A stretch of 64,000 nucleotides of DNA from Diacronema lutheri (Eukaryota; Haptophyta; Pavlovophyceae; Pavlovales; Pavlovaceae): the NCBI GenBank assembly GCA_019448385.1, contig JAGTXO010000011.1:124001-188000 (forward strand). The letters run 5' to 3'. Made by a program: the position numbers and the translations under genes. Under the pieces are notes generated by a model. It searched no databases and was not told the DNA's origin. It worked only from the letters and a program-made list of their open reading frames with translations. Positions 54,875 through 64,000 of this stretch are shown in pieces (within the stretch, counting starts at the first letter, position 1; each line of letters starts with the position of its first letter).

Positions 54875-55855
54875 CTACAGCTCGCTCTTTATAGCGTCCT
54901 TGACGTAAGACGCAAAGTTGGCGTCGTACGAGACGACCGGGCTCGACTTGAAGCGCACGAACATCTCCATGCTCGGCTCAGCGGGCTGCTTGTCGGCGGT
55001 GAAGCCGGCGCACTTGGCGTTTGCATCGCAGTACATCTTGGCGTTGTCGATCGTCATGAACGCCTCGTGCACCGGTTTGCCGTCGCCAAGATAGCCCGGG
55101 TGGAAGGTGTAGGGGCTGTGCGCGCCCGTTTTGGGCACCTTCGTGTATGTCATCCACGAGCCGTCGTACGTGACGGTCGCCGAGTCGGAAAAGCGGCAGA
55201 AGACGGTGTCAGTCGGCATCTTGGGCTTATCCGCGCTGAACCCCTTGCACTTGCTGCTCTTGTCGCACCACATCTGCGCGCGCAGACGGCGCGCACGGGC
55301 GTCCGGTGCGCATTGGAGGGCGCCGTTGCATCCACGGGCGCGGAGGGCGCGGCCGCGCGGCCGTGCTCGACGAGGGCGCACCTGCGCGTCCGCGAGCGTC
55401 ATCTGCGCCGAGTGCAGCTCCTTGCCGTCGCCGAGGAAGCCCGCCTGGTAAAAGTAAGGCGTTGGCGTCGAGCTCTTGGTGTACGAGAGCCACGACGGGT
55501 CGTACGTCACGGCCGCGTTGGACTTGAAGCGGACGGAGAGCTTCTGCGTGGGCTCGTCCAGCTCCTTGAAGGTAAACCCTTGGCATGTCTTCTCCGCGTC
55601 GCAATACTTCTTGGCATCCTGCGCACGAGCGCGCGGCGCGCCGGCGGCAGGGATGGGCGGACAGACGGCAGTTGAGCGCTGCGCACGGCGGCGCGGCACG
55701 CGGAGAGCGGCGGGTTGGCGCACCGAGATGTCAAAGAAGAGCTCGCCGAGGTCGTTGCCGTCGGCGAGGTAGCCCGGCTGGAAGAGGTAGGACTGCGACG
55801 CCGCCGTCGAGCCGACGGCCGCGGCGAGGAGCGCCGCGAACAGTGCCTGCCACAT
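54875..55855 (-). CDS. Secreted protein with three PAN-like repeats
   Basis: Exons 55855-55724, 55618-55382 and 55273-54875 give 255 residues; both introns are phase 0 with GTGCGC donors. The N-terminus MWQALFAALLAAAVGSTAAS is a signal peptide. Three repeats of about 75-80 residues follow the scheme F-xPGYLxDG ... AKxYCDAxxxCxGFT ... VRFK ... YDxxWxSYxK: FQPGYLADGND with KKYCDAEKTCQGFTF, YQAGFLGDGKE with MWCDKSSKCKGFSADK, and FHPGYLGDGKP with KMYCDANAKCAGFTADK. Two cysteines per repeat in the C-x6-C-xGF pattern are typical of small PAN-like sugar- or protein-binding modules. Exon borders fall at equivalent points before the Cys pair in repeats 1 and 2, which points to duplication of an exon-sized unit. 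Extracellular role inferred. Confidence 0.82.
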   Translation of the reverse strand: MWQALFAALLAAAVGSTAASQSYLFQPGYLADGNDLGELFFDISVRQPAALRVPRRRAQRSTAVCPPIPAAGAPRARAQDAKKYCDAEKTCQGFTFKELDEPTQKLSVRFKSNAAVTYDPSWLSYTKSSTPTPYFYQAGFLGDGKELHSAQMTLADAQVRPRRARPRGRALRARGCNGALQCAPDARARRLRAQMWCDKSSKCKGFSADKPKMPTDTVFCRFSDSATVTYDGSWMTYTKVPKTGAHSPYTFHPGYLGDGKPVHEAFMTIDNAKMYCDANAKCAGFTADKQPAEPSMEMFVRFKSSPVVSYDANFASYVKDAIKSEL

Positions 55856-55942
55856 CGGGCGTGCCGTGCGAGCGTCGAGTCTCAACCGTGGGGTGCAGTT
55901 TCGGAGAAAACGAAAAGCAGTTGAGGAGAGCAACCAACTTGC
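55856..55942. promoter_or_regulatory. 87-bp divergent intergenic region
   Basis: Separates the PAN-repeat gene (-) and the coiled-coil gene (+). It contains the A-rich block CGGAGAAAACGAAAAGCAG, reminiscent of the A-rich patch in the 18632-18705 divergent region. Confidence 0.45.
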
Positions 55943-57325
55943 ATGGGTGCCGCTGCGCTTCATGACGCCGTGGCGCGCCTCCGCGCGGAGAAGCTCGTGC
56001 TCGAACGCGCCCTGCGCTCCGAGCCTGCGGGTGACGTGCGCCTGGAGCTCGCGCTCAGCGAGGAGGCGAGCGTTCGGCTCGGCGTTGAGCTTGCCGAGGT
56101 GCACGAACGGCAGGCGGAGCTCGAGCGGCTGCTCGGGGAAGAGCGCGCCGCGGCCGCGCGCGCCGCGCGTGACGCGCAGCAGCTCGAGCGTCGCGTCTCC
56201 GAGTTGAGCGCGCGCGCGCAGGAGGCGGAATGGGCGGCGCGCGACGCGACGGCGCGGCTGCGCGAGCTCGAGGCGGGTGCGGCGCGCGAGCGGGCGGAGC
56301 GCGAGAGCGCGGCCGCGCACGCACGCGATGCGCGCGACGCGCGTGAGCAGCGCGACGCCGCGCTCGACCGCGTGCTCGACCAGGCGGCCGAGTTGGACGC
56401 GCTGCGCGGGCGGATGCACACCCTCGACGCCAACCTGCGCCTCGAGATGTCGCTCCAAATCGAGCGCGGCGACGCGTTCGAACGGCGCGCTCAGTGCGCC
56501 GAAAACGACGCGCGGACGGCGCGCGCGCGCGCCGACGCGCTCGACGTGCGCTGCCGCGAGCTCGTCGCGCAGCACGAGGCGCAACGCGCGCAGCTGAGCG
56601 AGACGCACGCGCACGCCCACGACATCGAGGCGCGCATGCGCAGCGCACTCGCGCGCGCCGAGCTCGCCGACGAGGCGCTCGTCGGCGTGCTGGACGCGCG
56701 CGAGCGCGAGGCGGAGGAGCGGCGGCGCGAGCGCGCGGCTGCGTCCGACGTGCCCACGCACGTGCTCGCGCAGCGCCTGTCGGCCGCGCTCGACGAGCTC
56801 GCCGGCGCGACGCGCGAGCGTGAATGGCTCCGCACCGAGCTCGCACGCTCGCACATGTTGGGCGCGCGCCCGCCGCCGCCATCGCCGCCGCCTCGAGAGC
56901 CGCGCGCAGGTGCGCGCGCGCGCGGGTGGGAGGCGCAATTTGCCGGCGCGAGCGCCGATGAGCCGCACGCGCGGGAGGCGCCGACGCCACCGCACGCGCG
57001 CGCGCAACCGCCGTCGCCCCCTGGGAGTCCGACAAGGGCCGCCACGGCCGGCGCGCCCGCGTGGCGGCCGCTCGCGGCAACCGAACGCCGCGCCGCGCCG
57101 TGGCCAGCCGACTGGCCGGCCGCCACTTCGAACGCCGCCGCGCCGCCGTCCGCGGCCGGCGTCGGCCCGCTGCGCGCCGACGGCGGCGCCTGCGCGGCGC
57201 GCGTTGCGGCGGCCGCGCGCGAGCCGCTCGTCTCGCCGCGCCTGTCGCCGTCGGGTGGCTCGCCGCTCGCGCCCTCACGGCAGAGCGATGAGCGCCGGGC
57301 GGCGCTCGACATGTTTGGCCGGTAA
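55943..57325 (+). CDS. Coiled-coil protein
   Basis: An intronless 460-residue frame. Residues about 5-310 form nearly continuous coiled coil ([58 protein letters not shown]). Residues 320-450 are Pro/Ala-rich and disordered, with SP/TP sites. The tail DERRALDMFGR is less repetitive. It has the look of a basal-body or centrosomal coiled-coil protein, but no orthologue is recognised. Confidence 0.72.
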   Translation: MGAAALHDAVARLRAEKLVLERALRSEPAGDVRLELALSEEASVRLGVELAEVHERQAELERLLGEERAAAARAARDAQQLERRVSELSARAQEAEWAARDATARLRELEAGAARERAERESAAAHARDARDAREQRDAALDRVLDQAAELDALRGRMHTLDANLRLEMSLQIERGDAFERRAQCAENDARTARARADALDVRCRELVAQHEAQRAQLSETHAHAHDIEARMRSALARAELADEALVGVLDAREREAEERRRERAAASDVPTHVLAQRLSAALDELAGATREREWLRTELARSHMLGARPPPPSPPPREPRAGARARGWEAQFAGASADEPHAREAPTPPHARAQPPSPPGSPTRAATAGAPAWRPLAATERRAAPWPADWPAATSNAAAPPSAAGVGPLRADGGACAARVAAAAREPLVSPRLSPSGGSPLAPSRQSDERRAALDMFGR

Positions 57326-57434
57326 ATGGGCACTGGATGCTATTTCCCGCCTGCCCCGGCCTCCGGGCCCCCGCGCCGCGAGCCCGACTGCGAGTAATTT
57401 GGTCTGATTGCCATCGGCCACATCGTCAGGGTCA

Positions 57435-58255
57435 TCATTTCCGCGCGGCCGGCCTGCCCTTGGCCTCGGCAAATGCGGCGAGAAGCTTGGTCGCCGCGCC
57501 GTACCCAACGGCCTGCGTGCCCACAAGCGTGGCGATCGACGCGCCGTGTGCGCTGAGTGAGCAGTAACGCCCGCACGTGCGCAGGCAGGCAGGGTGGTGG
57601 AGCGCCAATGGCGGTCGCGCGCGCGCAGGAGCGCCAAGGGCGCGGCAGCGCAAAAGGGGCGCGCGGCTCGCGCGCACCGTCGCGCCCGCGCCGATGGCGT
57701 GCGCCGCAACGGCCAGTTGCGCGTGCAGAGGCGCCGTCTCGCCGACGCATTGCGCGAGCGCGAGGAGCAGCGCGACGCCGAGCAGCGCGCACGTGAGGAG
57801 GAGCAGCGAGCAGTACCTGCGGCAGCCGACACCGCACCCGACGCGGAAAGGAAGGCGTGAGAGGGGGCCGAGGCGCGCACCCTCGGACACCGGGCGCGTG
57901 GCCTGCTCCATTTCGCCTACGTGGGGGGCCAGCCGCGGCGCGCTGCGCCTCACGTCTGCGCGGGACCACCAGCGGAGCTCTTCGCGGCGCCCAGCGCGCT
58001 CCTCGCGCATGCAGCGGTGCACAGCAGCACGGCCCCGCCCGCAGCTGCGCGCAGCAGGTCCGGCTCGGGCGCAGCCCGCAGGGCGAGCGCGAGGCTGGCC
58101 GCCGTGGCGGCGAGGTGCGCGCAGTGGAGTTTGGCGGCGAGGCCCAGGCGGCTGCGGCCAAGTGCCATGAGCGTGTAGTGCGAGTTGACGCGTTGGCGGA
58201 ATTTGTGGTCCGAGCCGTCGGTGCCCTTGGCGCGCGGACCGGTGCCGCTGCTCAT
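57435..58255 (-). CDS. JAGN1: Protein jagunal homologue
   Basis: Exons 58255-57954, 57816-57678 and 57512-57435 give 172 residues (animal JAGN1 is about 183). The N-terminus MSSGTGPRAKGTDGSDHKFR then QRVNSHYTLM matches the jagunal signature ([22 protein letters not shown]). Four hydrophobic segments follow, including LHCAHLAATAASLALAL, AAAGGAVLLCTAACA and CSLLLLTCALLGVALLLALA. The C-terminus AVGYGAATKLLAAFAEAKGR ends in basic residues, as in the animal protein, whose tail is a KKxx-like ER signal. Jagunal is an ER membrane protein needed for ER reorganisation and secretion. For the last exon an earlier AG exists but does not keep phase; the chosen AG does. Confidence 0.88.
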
Positions 58256-58728
58256 GGCGGCGGTCTCGGACAGTGACCGCGTCGCTCTTACTTTCTAAAA
58301 ACGCAGGCGCACACAGTCAACAAAAATCACCACTGACAGATCACCTTCCTCGAGACCTGACGTCCGGAGGCGTGCCGACGCGGGGGCGTACGGCGGCGTG
58401 GCGCCCATTCCTCGCGACAACCGCGCTCGCAGCTCGAGCGACCATAGCCCAGGGCGAAGCGCCCTGACGAAGCCGCGCCCGTCAGTGCACGCCGCCGCTT
58501 TGCGCGGCGGCCGCGGCCGACGTGGCGTGCGCGCACGAGACTGCCTGGTTGAAGGCGGAGATTGGTTCGAGGCGAGCGAGCAGAAACAGGGCGGGGGAGG
58601 CGAGGGCGACCTCTTCTCGCCCAAGCCGAGCGAGCGATGCGCGCGCCGTGGTGGCTGGCTGCGCCACGGGGCGCACGCGCCGGCGACGGCTTGGTTGAAG
58701 CGAGAGCACGGCGCTGCTCCCCGCCGCC
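58256..58728. other. Intergenic region between JAGN1 and the MYB gene
   Basis: No gene is supported. It should hold the 3' end of the MYB transcript and the JAGN1 promoter. A short block (CCTGGTTGAAGGCGGAGA near 58540 and CTTGGTTGAAGCGAGAGC near 58690) is imperfectly repeated. Confidence 0.55.
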
Positions 58729-61085
58729 TCAAAGGCTGAAGCCAAGCGCCTCAACCTCGCGCACCCATTCGTCGAGTGGGTCGAGCGCGTTGCCATCGAG
58801 CATGGCGTCCAAGAACGATGGCGGCGGCGCGGCCGGCGCGGGCGCGCCCGCCTCCATTGCATCGGCCAGGTGGGGCGCGCCACCGAGCGTGAGCCACGGC
58901 CCCGCGCCAGGCAACGCCGTGGGCACAGGCTGCGACGGCCGCGACGGCGCGCACGCCACCGCGGCGCGCGGCTGCGCGGCCGCCGCCGCGGCCATATCGC
59001 GCTCATCCTCGGCGCTCGCGCGCGCGCGCCGCCTGCGCGGCGCGGGCGGCCTCTCCGACGAGAAGCCACAGTCACCCGGCGCGCTCGCGCAGCCGCACGC
59101 GGCGCCCCCGAGCCGGCCCTGCCTGGCGTTGACAGGGCCTGGCCGCACGTGCAGCTGCGGTGGGTCGGGCGGCGGCGGTGCGTGCGGCGGCCTGTCCGGC
59201 TCATCCGACATGCTGCGCGCGAGCTTTGCGAGCTCCTGGACAAGCTCGCGCTGCTCGTCGAGATGGCCGGCGGACGCGGCGAGCACGACGCGCGCGGCGA
59301 GCGCCGAGATCTCGTCGACGGTGCTGCCCGCACCGCCCGCCCGCCCGCCGCCGCCGCCCGCGGGCGCGCTGTCCTGCGCGAGCTCCGCGGCGACGTGGCC
59401 GCACGTCGAGTCGCGCGAGTGCCCGTTGTCGGCGCGCGCCCACACGGCCGCGTGCGGTGCGAGGTGCAGCGGCGCGTCGAACGGGCGCGCGGCGACGACG
59501 GTTGGCGGGTGGAAGGCGCCGGGGGCCGACGGGAGCTCCGCATGCGGCCAACTCGCGTGCGGCAGGCTCTCCTCGCTGCCGGCGGCTTTGAGGCACGCGC
59601 GGTGCCGCTTGAGCGGCGAGCGTGTGCCGTCCGCGGGTCGCGGGCCGGTGGGTGATGGCGCGCCGCTCGTCGCGGGCGACGAGAGCTGCGCAGTGGGTGA
59701 GTGCAGGGGTGACGGCGAGTCCGTGCGCATGTGCGAGAAGGAGATGCCACGCACGAGATGCAGCGGCTGCGGGTGGTGTAACGGCTGCGGGTGCTGTAAC
59801 GGCTGCGAGTGCTGTAACGGCTGCGGGTGCTGCAGGAGTGGCGGCTGCGGCGCGAGCGGCGCGTGCGGCGCGTGTGCGCGCGCGTATTGGTGCGCTTGCG
59901 CGTGCGCCTGCTGCGCCCGCGCCTGCGCCTGTGCCTGCATCTCGTGCATCCGCAACATGCGTAGCTGCACCTCGGCAAGCTGCTGCGCGGGCGAGCGCGC
60001 CGCCTGCTCGCCCGCCTGCTTGCCCTGCTCGTCGTGCACGCGCGGCGGCGGCGTCTCCTCGGCGACCGAGTCGCTGCCCTCGGAGCCCCCAGCACACTCC
60101 GACGATCGCGCCATCCCGCCATCTCGCTCAACGGCCGAAACGCCCGCGCCCTGCGCGCCCGCGCTGGCGCCGGGCGGCGCGACAGTCGCCAGCAGCGGCG
60201 CAAAGCCATACGCGCCACACCCGCCCAGACGCGCACGCGCCGTGGTGGCCTCTGGCGAGGGCAACGCCGAGGCCAACGGTGACGGCTGGGGCGACGTGAC
60301 GGACAGAGCCCACGCAGCGCTCGGCGTGCACGCGAGCGGCCCGGCACAGCGCGGCGTGATGACGATGTTCGGAGGGGAGGGCACCGGCTCGCCCGCCGCG
60401 AGCTTGCACAGTCGCGTGTTGTACCGGTTCTTGATCGCGTGGTCCGTGCGGCCCGGAAGCATCTCCGCAATACGGGACCACACCTTCCCGTAAGGCGAGG
60501 CGATGCACCGCGCGTGTGCAGAGCATATCGCGGCGGCGGGGGCCGGCGCGCGCGCGATACGGGAGCGCCAGGTCAAAGGGTGCGCGCGGCAGGCGCGCGC
60601 GTGCGGCCGGGCGCGCGGGCTCGTGCACGCGCGCCCATCGCCGCGGCGGCGGTCGGCGGACAGCCGCGGCCGGACGCGACGCGCGCACCGGCCCATGCTT
60701 CGCTACGAACGCGAGGACGAGCTCGTCCTCGTCGGCGGTCCAGTCGGCCTTCTTGAGCTGCGGCGCCAGGTGGTTGATCCACCGCTCGCGGCATTGCTTG
60801 TCCTTGCGGCCGGGCACGTGTTGCGCTATCGTCGCCCACGACTGCGCTCCACACTTCGCAACGGCGGCCGTCAGCTGCTCGTCCTCGACGTGCGTCCATG
60901 GCCGTCGGATGAACTTTGGCTGCCGCGTGTCCTCTTGCTTGGGCTGACGGCGCTCGTCCAAGCGCGGCGACGAGACCGCAGCCGCGTCGCCCAGAGTCGA
61001 CGCGAACATGACGACGGGCTGCTGCGTCCACGTTTGCAGTTGCGCGTGCGCCACCCCCGGCTGCTGCGGCTGCGGCTGCGGCTGC

Positions 61086-61118
<33 letters not shown>

Positions 61119-61868
61119 GTGCGCCGGAGCTGCGATGCCACGTCGATAAGCGGGACAGCTGACGCAGGCTGCATCGAGGGCGGCGGGTTGACGGCCAGCG
61201 TCGGGCGGACGAGCGGCAGCGATTGCGCGGGCTGCTGCATGTAGTGCTGCGTTAACGGCACCGCGCACACATTTGCGTGCGTTGGCCACGCCGCGTGCGC
61301 GGGCGGCGCGCTCTCAGGGACGCACGGCGCGGCGCACGCGCCGGCAGGCGCGGGCGGCTGCGAGGGCTCGGGGGCTGCATCAGGCCTCTTCACGAGGTGC
61401 GTGTTGTAGCGATTTTTGATCGCGTGGTCCGATCGGCCGGGCAACGTGGGCGAGATGCACGACCACATCTGCAGCGCGCAGCGGCGCGCGCGGACGCGAG
61501 CGGGGCGGCGCGCGCGCGCGCCGTCGGGAGGCCGCGCGCGGTGCGGCGTGGCGCGGCGCGGCGCAGCCGCGCACGCGCGCGCGCACCGAGCCATACTGCG
61601 CAACACCCTTGAGGATAGAAGCGTCCTCTTCCGCCGTCCAGCCCGTGCTCTTGAGCCCGGGCGCCAGGTGGTTGCACCAGCGCTCGCGGCACTGCTTGTC
61701 GCGCCGGCCCGGGACGCTTGCCGCGATCACGCCCCAAGAGCCCGCGCCGTGGCGATTGACCGCAGCGACCAGCGCCTCGTCTTCAACGAACGACCACGGC
61801 CGCCGGCCCGCCTTGGCGTGCTCGCCCTCGCCCTCGAGCGAGGAGGTCGCGACGCCCCCCGTGGCCAT
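58729..61868 (-). CDS. Double R2R3 MYB transcription factor (four MYB repeats)
   Basis: Exons 61868-61587, 61468-60689 and 60483-58729 give 938 residues, introns phase 0 with GTGCGC donors. Module 1: RRPWSFVEDEALVAAVNRHG, VPGRRDKQCRERWCNHLAPG, then GWTAEEDASILKGVAQYGS, joined across intron 1 to MWSCISPTLPGRSDHAIKNR. Module 2: RRPWTHVEDEQLTAAVAKCG, VPGRKDKQCRERWINHLAPQ, DWTADEDELVLAFVAKHGP, joined across intron 2 to VWSRIAEMLPGRTDHAIKNR. Each module is an R2R3 pair, and each is cut by an intron at the same place inside its second repeat. A Gln-rich linker (poly-Gln at about 61085-61120) separates them. The C-terminal 550 residues are Pro/Gln/Ala-rich with QPLQHP repeats and an acidic end (LDPLDEWVREVEALGFSL). 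DNA-binding nuclear regulator; targets unknown. Confidence 0.9.
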
Positions 61869-62385
61869 CGACCAAGGGGCCGGCTCCCTCAAAGATCCGC
61901 AGTGGTCGCGATCACTGCGGAAGAAAGCAATCACAGGTGTCTACTCTACGACCCCCTCACGAGCAGTCCGGGTCAATGCGAGAAGTCAACTTGGGGAAGT
62001 CAGACGCGGCGGTGCGGCGCGGGTGGCTGGCGTGCGCTCGCGCGGCTGCGGCGCCTGGCACACCGTACGCCACCCGTGGCGCGTGCCTCTGTCGCCCTAC
62101 CGCCGGCCGAAAAGGCCCACCCTCCCAAAGCCGGGCAGTTGGGGTCGCTGCCGCCATCAGGCCCGTTCCCTGCAGACAAAAATTTCTGCAGACAAAAATC
62201 GTGACGCTCTTCTGGCCCCTGTTCGATTTTGCGCCGCCATGGATTTTCGGTATCGTCACATATGCCGAAACACCAAATTTCGTAAACTTGACGCCAAAAA
62301 GTTTACAGGGAACGGGCCTCAACATCATGTTTTCTAAGCGAAACATTTTGCAAGTGTCGAATCAGGGGCGCGGCGCCGATTCAGG
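61869..62385. other. Divergent intergenic region with a 16-bp duplication
   Basis: Separates the MYB gene (-) from the TraB gene (+). At about 62170-62203 the block CTGCAGACAAAAAT is directly repeated. The 130 bp before the TraB start are unusually AT-rich for the window (cgtaaacttgacgccaaaaa) and probably hold its promoter. Confidence 0.6.
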
Positions 62386-63558
62386 ATGCGCGCCATCGCG
62401 AGCCTGGCGGCGCTCGCGCTCCTCGCGCCGAGCGGTCGGCTGAGCTTGCCGCGTGCGCGCGCGGTGGTGGGTGGCTCTGGCGCCATTGACGATGCGCTGT
62501 CTCGCGGCCGCGTCATCGTGTGGCAGCCGTCGGGCGCGCGCCCGTCGGCGGGCGCGGTCGGCGCCGGCTGGCGGAGCGATGAGGCGCCGTCGCACGTCGA
62601 CCCGGCCACGGTCGTGCTCGTCGGCACGTCGCACATCGTCGGCACGGCGCAGAGCGCCGCGCTGGTGCGCGACGTCATCCTCGCCGTGCGGCCTGACGCG
62701 GTCATCGTCGAGCTCTGCCGCTCGCGGCGCGCGCTGCTCTACCCACCGCCCGCGGCCGCGCCGAGCCGCGCGCCAAACCCGTTTGGCGTCTCGGGCGCGC
62801 GCGGCGAGGCGTGGTTCGCTGCGGTGCGGCGGTCGCTCGAGCTGGGCGGGCCGACCAGCTTGGCCCTCCGTCTCCTCCTCGCGCGCGCGGCATCCGCAAC
62901 GCTCGACGCCTCTGGCGCGCCGGGCGGCGGGCTGGGCGCGGTGGCGTACGGCGCCGATTTTGTCGCCGCGCGCGAGGCGGCGGAGCATGTCGACGCGATG
63001 GTGGTGCTCGGCGATCGGCCGATCGAGATCACGCTCGAGCGCGCGTGGGACGCGATGAGCCTGCGCGAGCGCGCGCGTCTGCTCGCCTTTGGTCTCGCGC
63101 TCGTCGCGGGCGCGCGCGCTCCCGCGGCGCGCGACGGCGGCGCGGCGCGCGCGGCGCAGCGCGCGGATGCGGTCGACGCGGCGACGGAGCGCGCGGGCGT
63201 GCTGGACGTGGAGTGCATGGCCGCGCTGCTCGTTGCGCAGTTCCCGTCGCTCCACCGCACCCTCGTCGTCGAGCGCGACGTCTATCTGTCCTTGACGGCG
63301 AGGAGCTCGCGCGCGGTGAGCGGCGCGCGCTGCGTCGTCGCCGTCGTCGGCGCAGGGCACATCGAGGGCGTTGTGCGCGCGCTCGACGAGGAGCACCGCG
63401 GCCAGTTCAAGGCGCTCACATCCACGCCTCGCCGCGCGCGCGCCAAGCTGCGCGTGTGGGGCGCGCCCGCGCCGCTCGTCGACCGCCTCGTGCGTGACTG
63501 CGCGATCGGCCTCGGGCTGTACGCGGCCACGGCCCTGTGGAACGGCCCGAGCGCGTAA
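62386..63558 (+). CDS. TraB-family protein
   Basis: An intronless frame of 390 residues. The N-terminus MRAIASLAALALLAPSGRLS is a signal-peptide-like leader followed by basic residues, so an ER or plastid route is possible. The TraB/PrgY domain is clear: VVLVGTSHIVGTAQSAALVR with the GxxH motif, RPDAVIVELCRSRRALLYPP, HVDAMVVLGDRPIEITLERA, and CVVAVVGAGHIEGVVRAL. These motifs carry the conserved His and Glu residues of this putative membrane-linked peptidase-like superfamily. A short hydrophobic C-terminal stretch (CAIGLGLYAATALW) may anchor it. Eukaryotic TraB-domain proteins are linked to mitochondrial or chloroplast outer membranes; biochemical activity is not settled. Confidence 0.85.
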   Translation: MRAIASLAALALLAPSGRLSLPRARAVVGGSGAIDDALSRGRVIVWQPSGARPSAGAVGAGWRSDEAPSHVDPATVVLVGTSHIVGTAQSAALVRDVILAVRPDAVIVELCRSRRALLYPPPAAAPSRAPNPFGVSGARGEAWFAAVRRSLELGGPTSLALRLLLARAASATLDASGAPGGGLGAVAYGADFVAAREAAEHVDAMVVLGDRPIEITLERAWDAMSLRERARLLAFGLALVAGARAPAARDGGAARAAQRADAVDAATERAGVLDVECMAALLVAQFPSLHRTLVVERDVYLSLTARSSRAVSGARCVVAVVGAGHIEGVVRALDEEHRGQFKALTSTPRRARAKLRVWGAPAPLVDRLVRDCAIGLGLYAATALWNGPSA

Positions 63559-63662
63559 GTGGTCCTACAGGGTCGTTTTTCAATCCTGGCCCAGTATGAG
63601 GGGTGCGCCTAGATTTCGCCCGAGGCTCATATTCGCCCAACGACGGTGCCGAAGGGCGGGAG

Positions 63663-64000
63663 ATGTCGAGGACCATGGGCGGCGCGAGTGGGCGCCATGG
63701 GGGGCAGCTCAGCGGCGCGGCGCGCGCGCGAGGAGCCGCCAAGAAGGCGGTGGGGGTGCGCGTCGTCGAGCGCCAGCCGCTCGAGCCGGTGCACATCAAC
63801 GCGACGCACGCGCACGCCTACATCGAGAAGGCGATCGCCGACGCGGCGCGGACGCAGGCGCTCGAGGTGGATCTCGCGGCTATGCAGGCGCAGCTCGACG
63901 CGCTCGGGGCGGAGGCGAAACAGCGCGCGAAGCGCTCGCGCGAAGCGCTCGCCGACGCGCCGGCGGGCCACACGCGCGGGCAGGCTCTGACCGACACCGA
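63663..64000 (+). CDS. Start of a basic/coiled-coil protein, cut by window edge
   Basis: From ATG 63663 (MSRTMGGASGRHGGQLSG) the frame stays open to the window end, 112 residues. VERQPLEPVHINATHAHAYI is followed by a helix rich in Ala, Glu and Arg (KAIADAARTQALEVDLAAMQ) typical of coiled coil. Family unknown; the gene continues outside. Confidence 0.5.
   Translation, partial: MSRTMGGASGRHGGQLSGAARARGAAKKAVGVRVVERQPLEPVHINATHAHAYIEKAIADAARTQALEVDLAAMQAQLDALGAEAKQRAKRSREALADAPAGHTRGQALTDT

Noticed and set aside
1-64000. tRNA, rRNA and snRNA genes
   Set aside because: I scanned for typical tRNA T-arm sequence and conserved rRNA blocks by eye and saw none; a covariance search would be decisive.

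Overview
The window looks like nuclear DNA of a protist alga. It is extremely GC-rich, its genes are broken by short spliceosomal introns, and it mixes flagellar-type coiled-coil proteins with proteins that carry ER-signal or plastid-type leaders. My best guess is a haptophyte, possibly a compact pavlovophyte-like genome. This is inference: no rRNA or organelle marker lies in the window, and I could run no search. One secreted Cys-rich motif (C-x2-C-x2-CC..IPDG..C-x2-C) is of a kind I associate with haptophyte surface proteins.

Layout. 1-6.3 kb: a Cys-rich PAN-like membrane protein (-), a ubiquitin-like/coiled-coil protein (+) and a polytopic membrane protein (-). 6.8-15.1 kb: a membrane-anchored TIR-like protein, an AMT ammonium transporter and a 7-exon methylenetetrahydrofolate reductase (all +). 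15.3-21.7 kb: a coiled-coil EF-hand protein (-) divergent from actin-related protein 8 (+). 21.8-33.3 kb: two very large low-complexity proteins (-). 33.5-36.3 kb: a triosephosphate isomerase fused in frame to a signal peptide peptidase (+). 37-42.4 kb: LSM14 (+), a coiled-coil protein (+) and a NAP histone chaperone (-). 43.2-44.3 kb: a decayed Fanzor/TnpB-like nuclease. 44.9-53.2 kb: an SPX-RING-Zn2Cys6 protein (+), a pentameric ligand-gated ion channel (-), a leucine-rich-repeat protein (+) and a plastid-type YceD/DUF177 protein (+). 53.2-54.9 kb: a 189-bp tandem repeat and gene-poor DNA. 54.9-64 kb: a triple PAN-like secreted protein (-), a coiled-coil protein (+), Jagunal (-), a double R2R3 MYB factor (-), a TraB-family protein (+) and the start of one more gene (+).

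I assembled exons by hand. Each proposed junction keeps reading frame and restores family sequence where a family is recognised. I placed 49 introns; about 30 begin GTGCG and most others GTGAG, so the 5' splice site departs from GTAAGT. Intron bodies are often minisatellites or long C/G homopolymers, while exons are clean. Several gene pairs are divergent with start codons under 100 bp apart. The genes form no operon or pathway; the shared themes are nutrient sensing (AMT, SPX-RING, MTHFR), membrane signalling (TIR-like, ion channel) and flagellar/cytoskeletal coiled coils.
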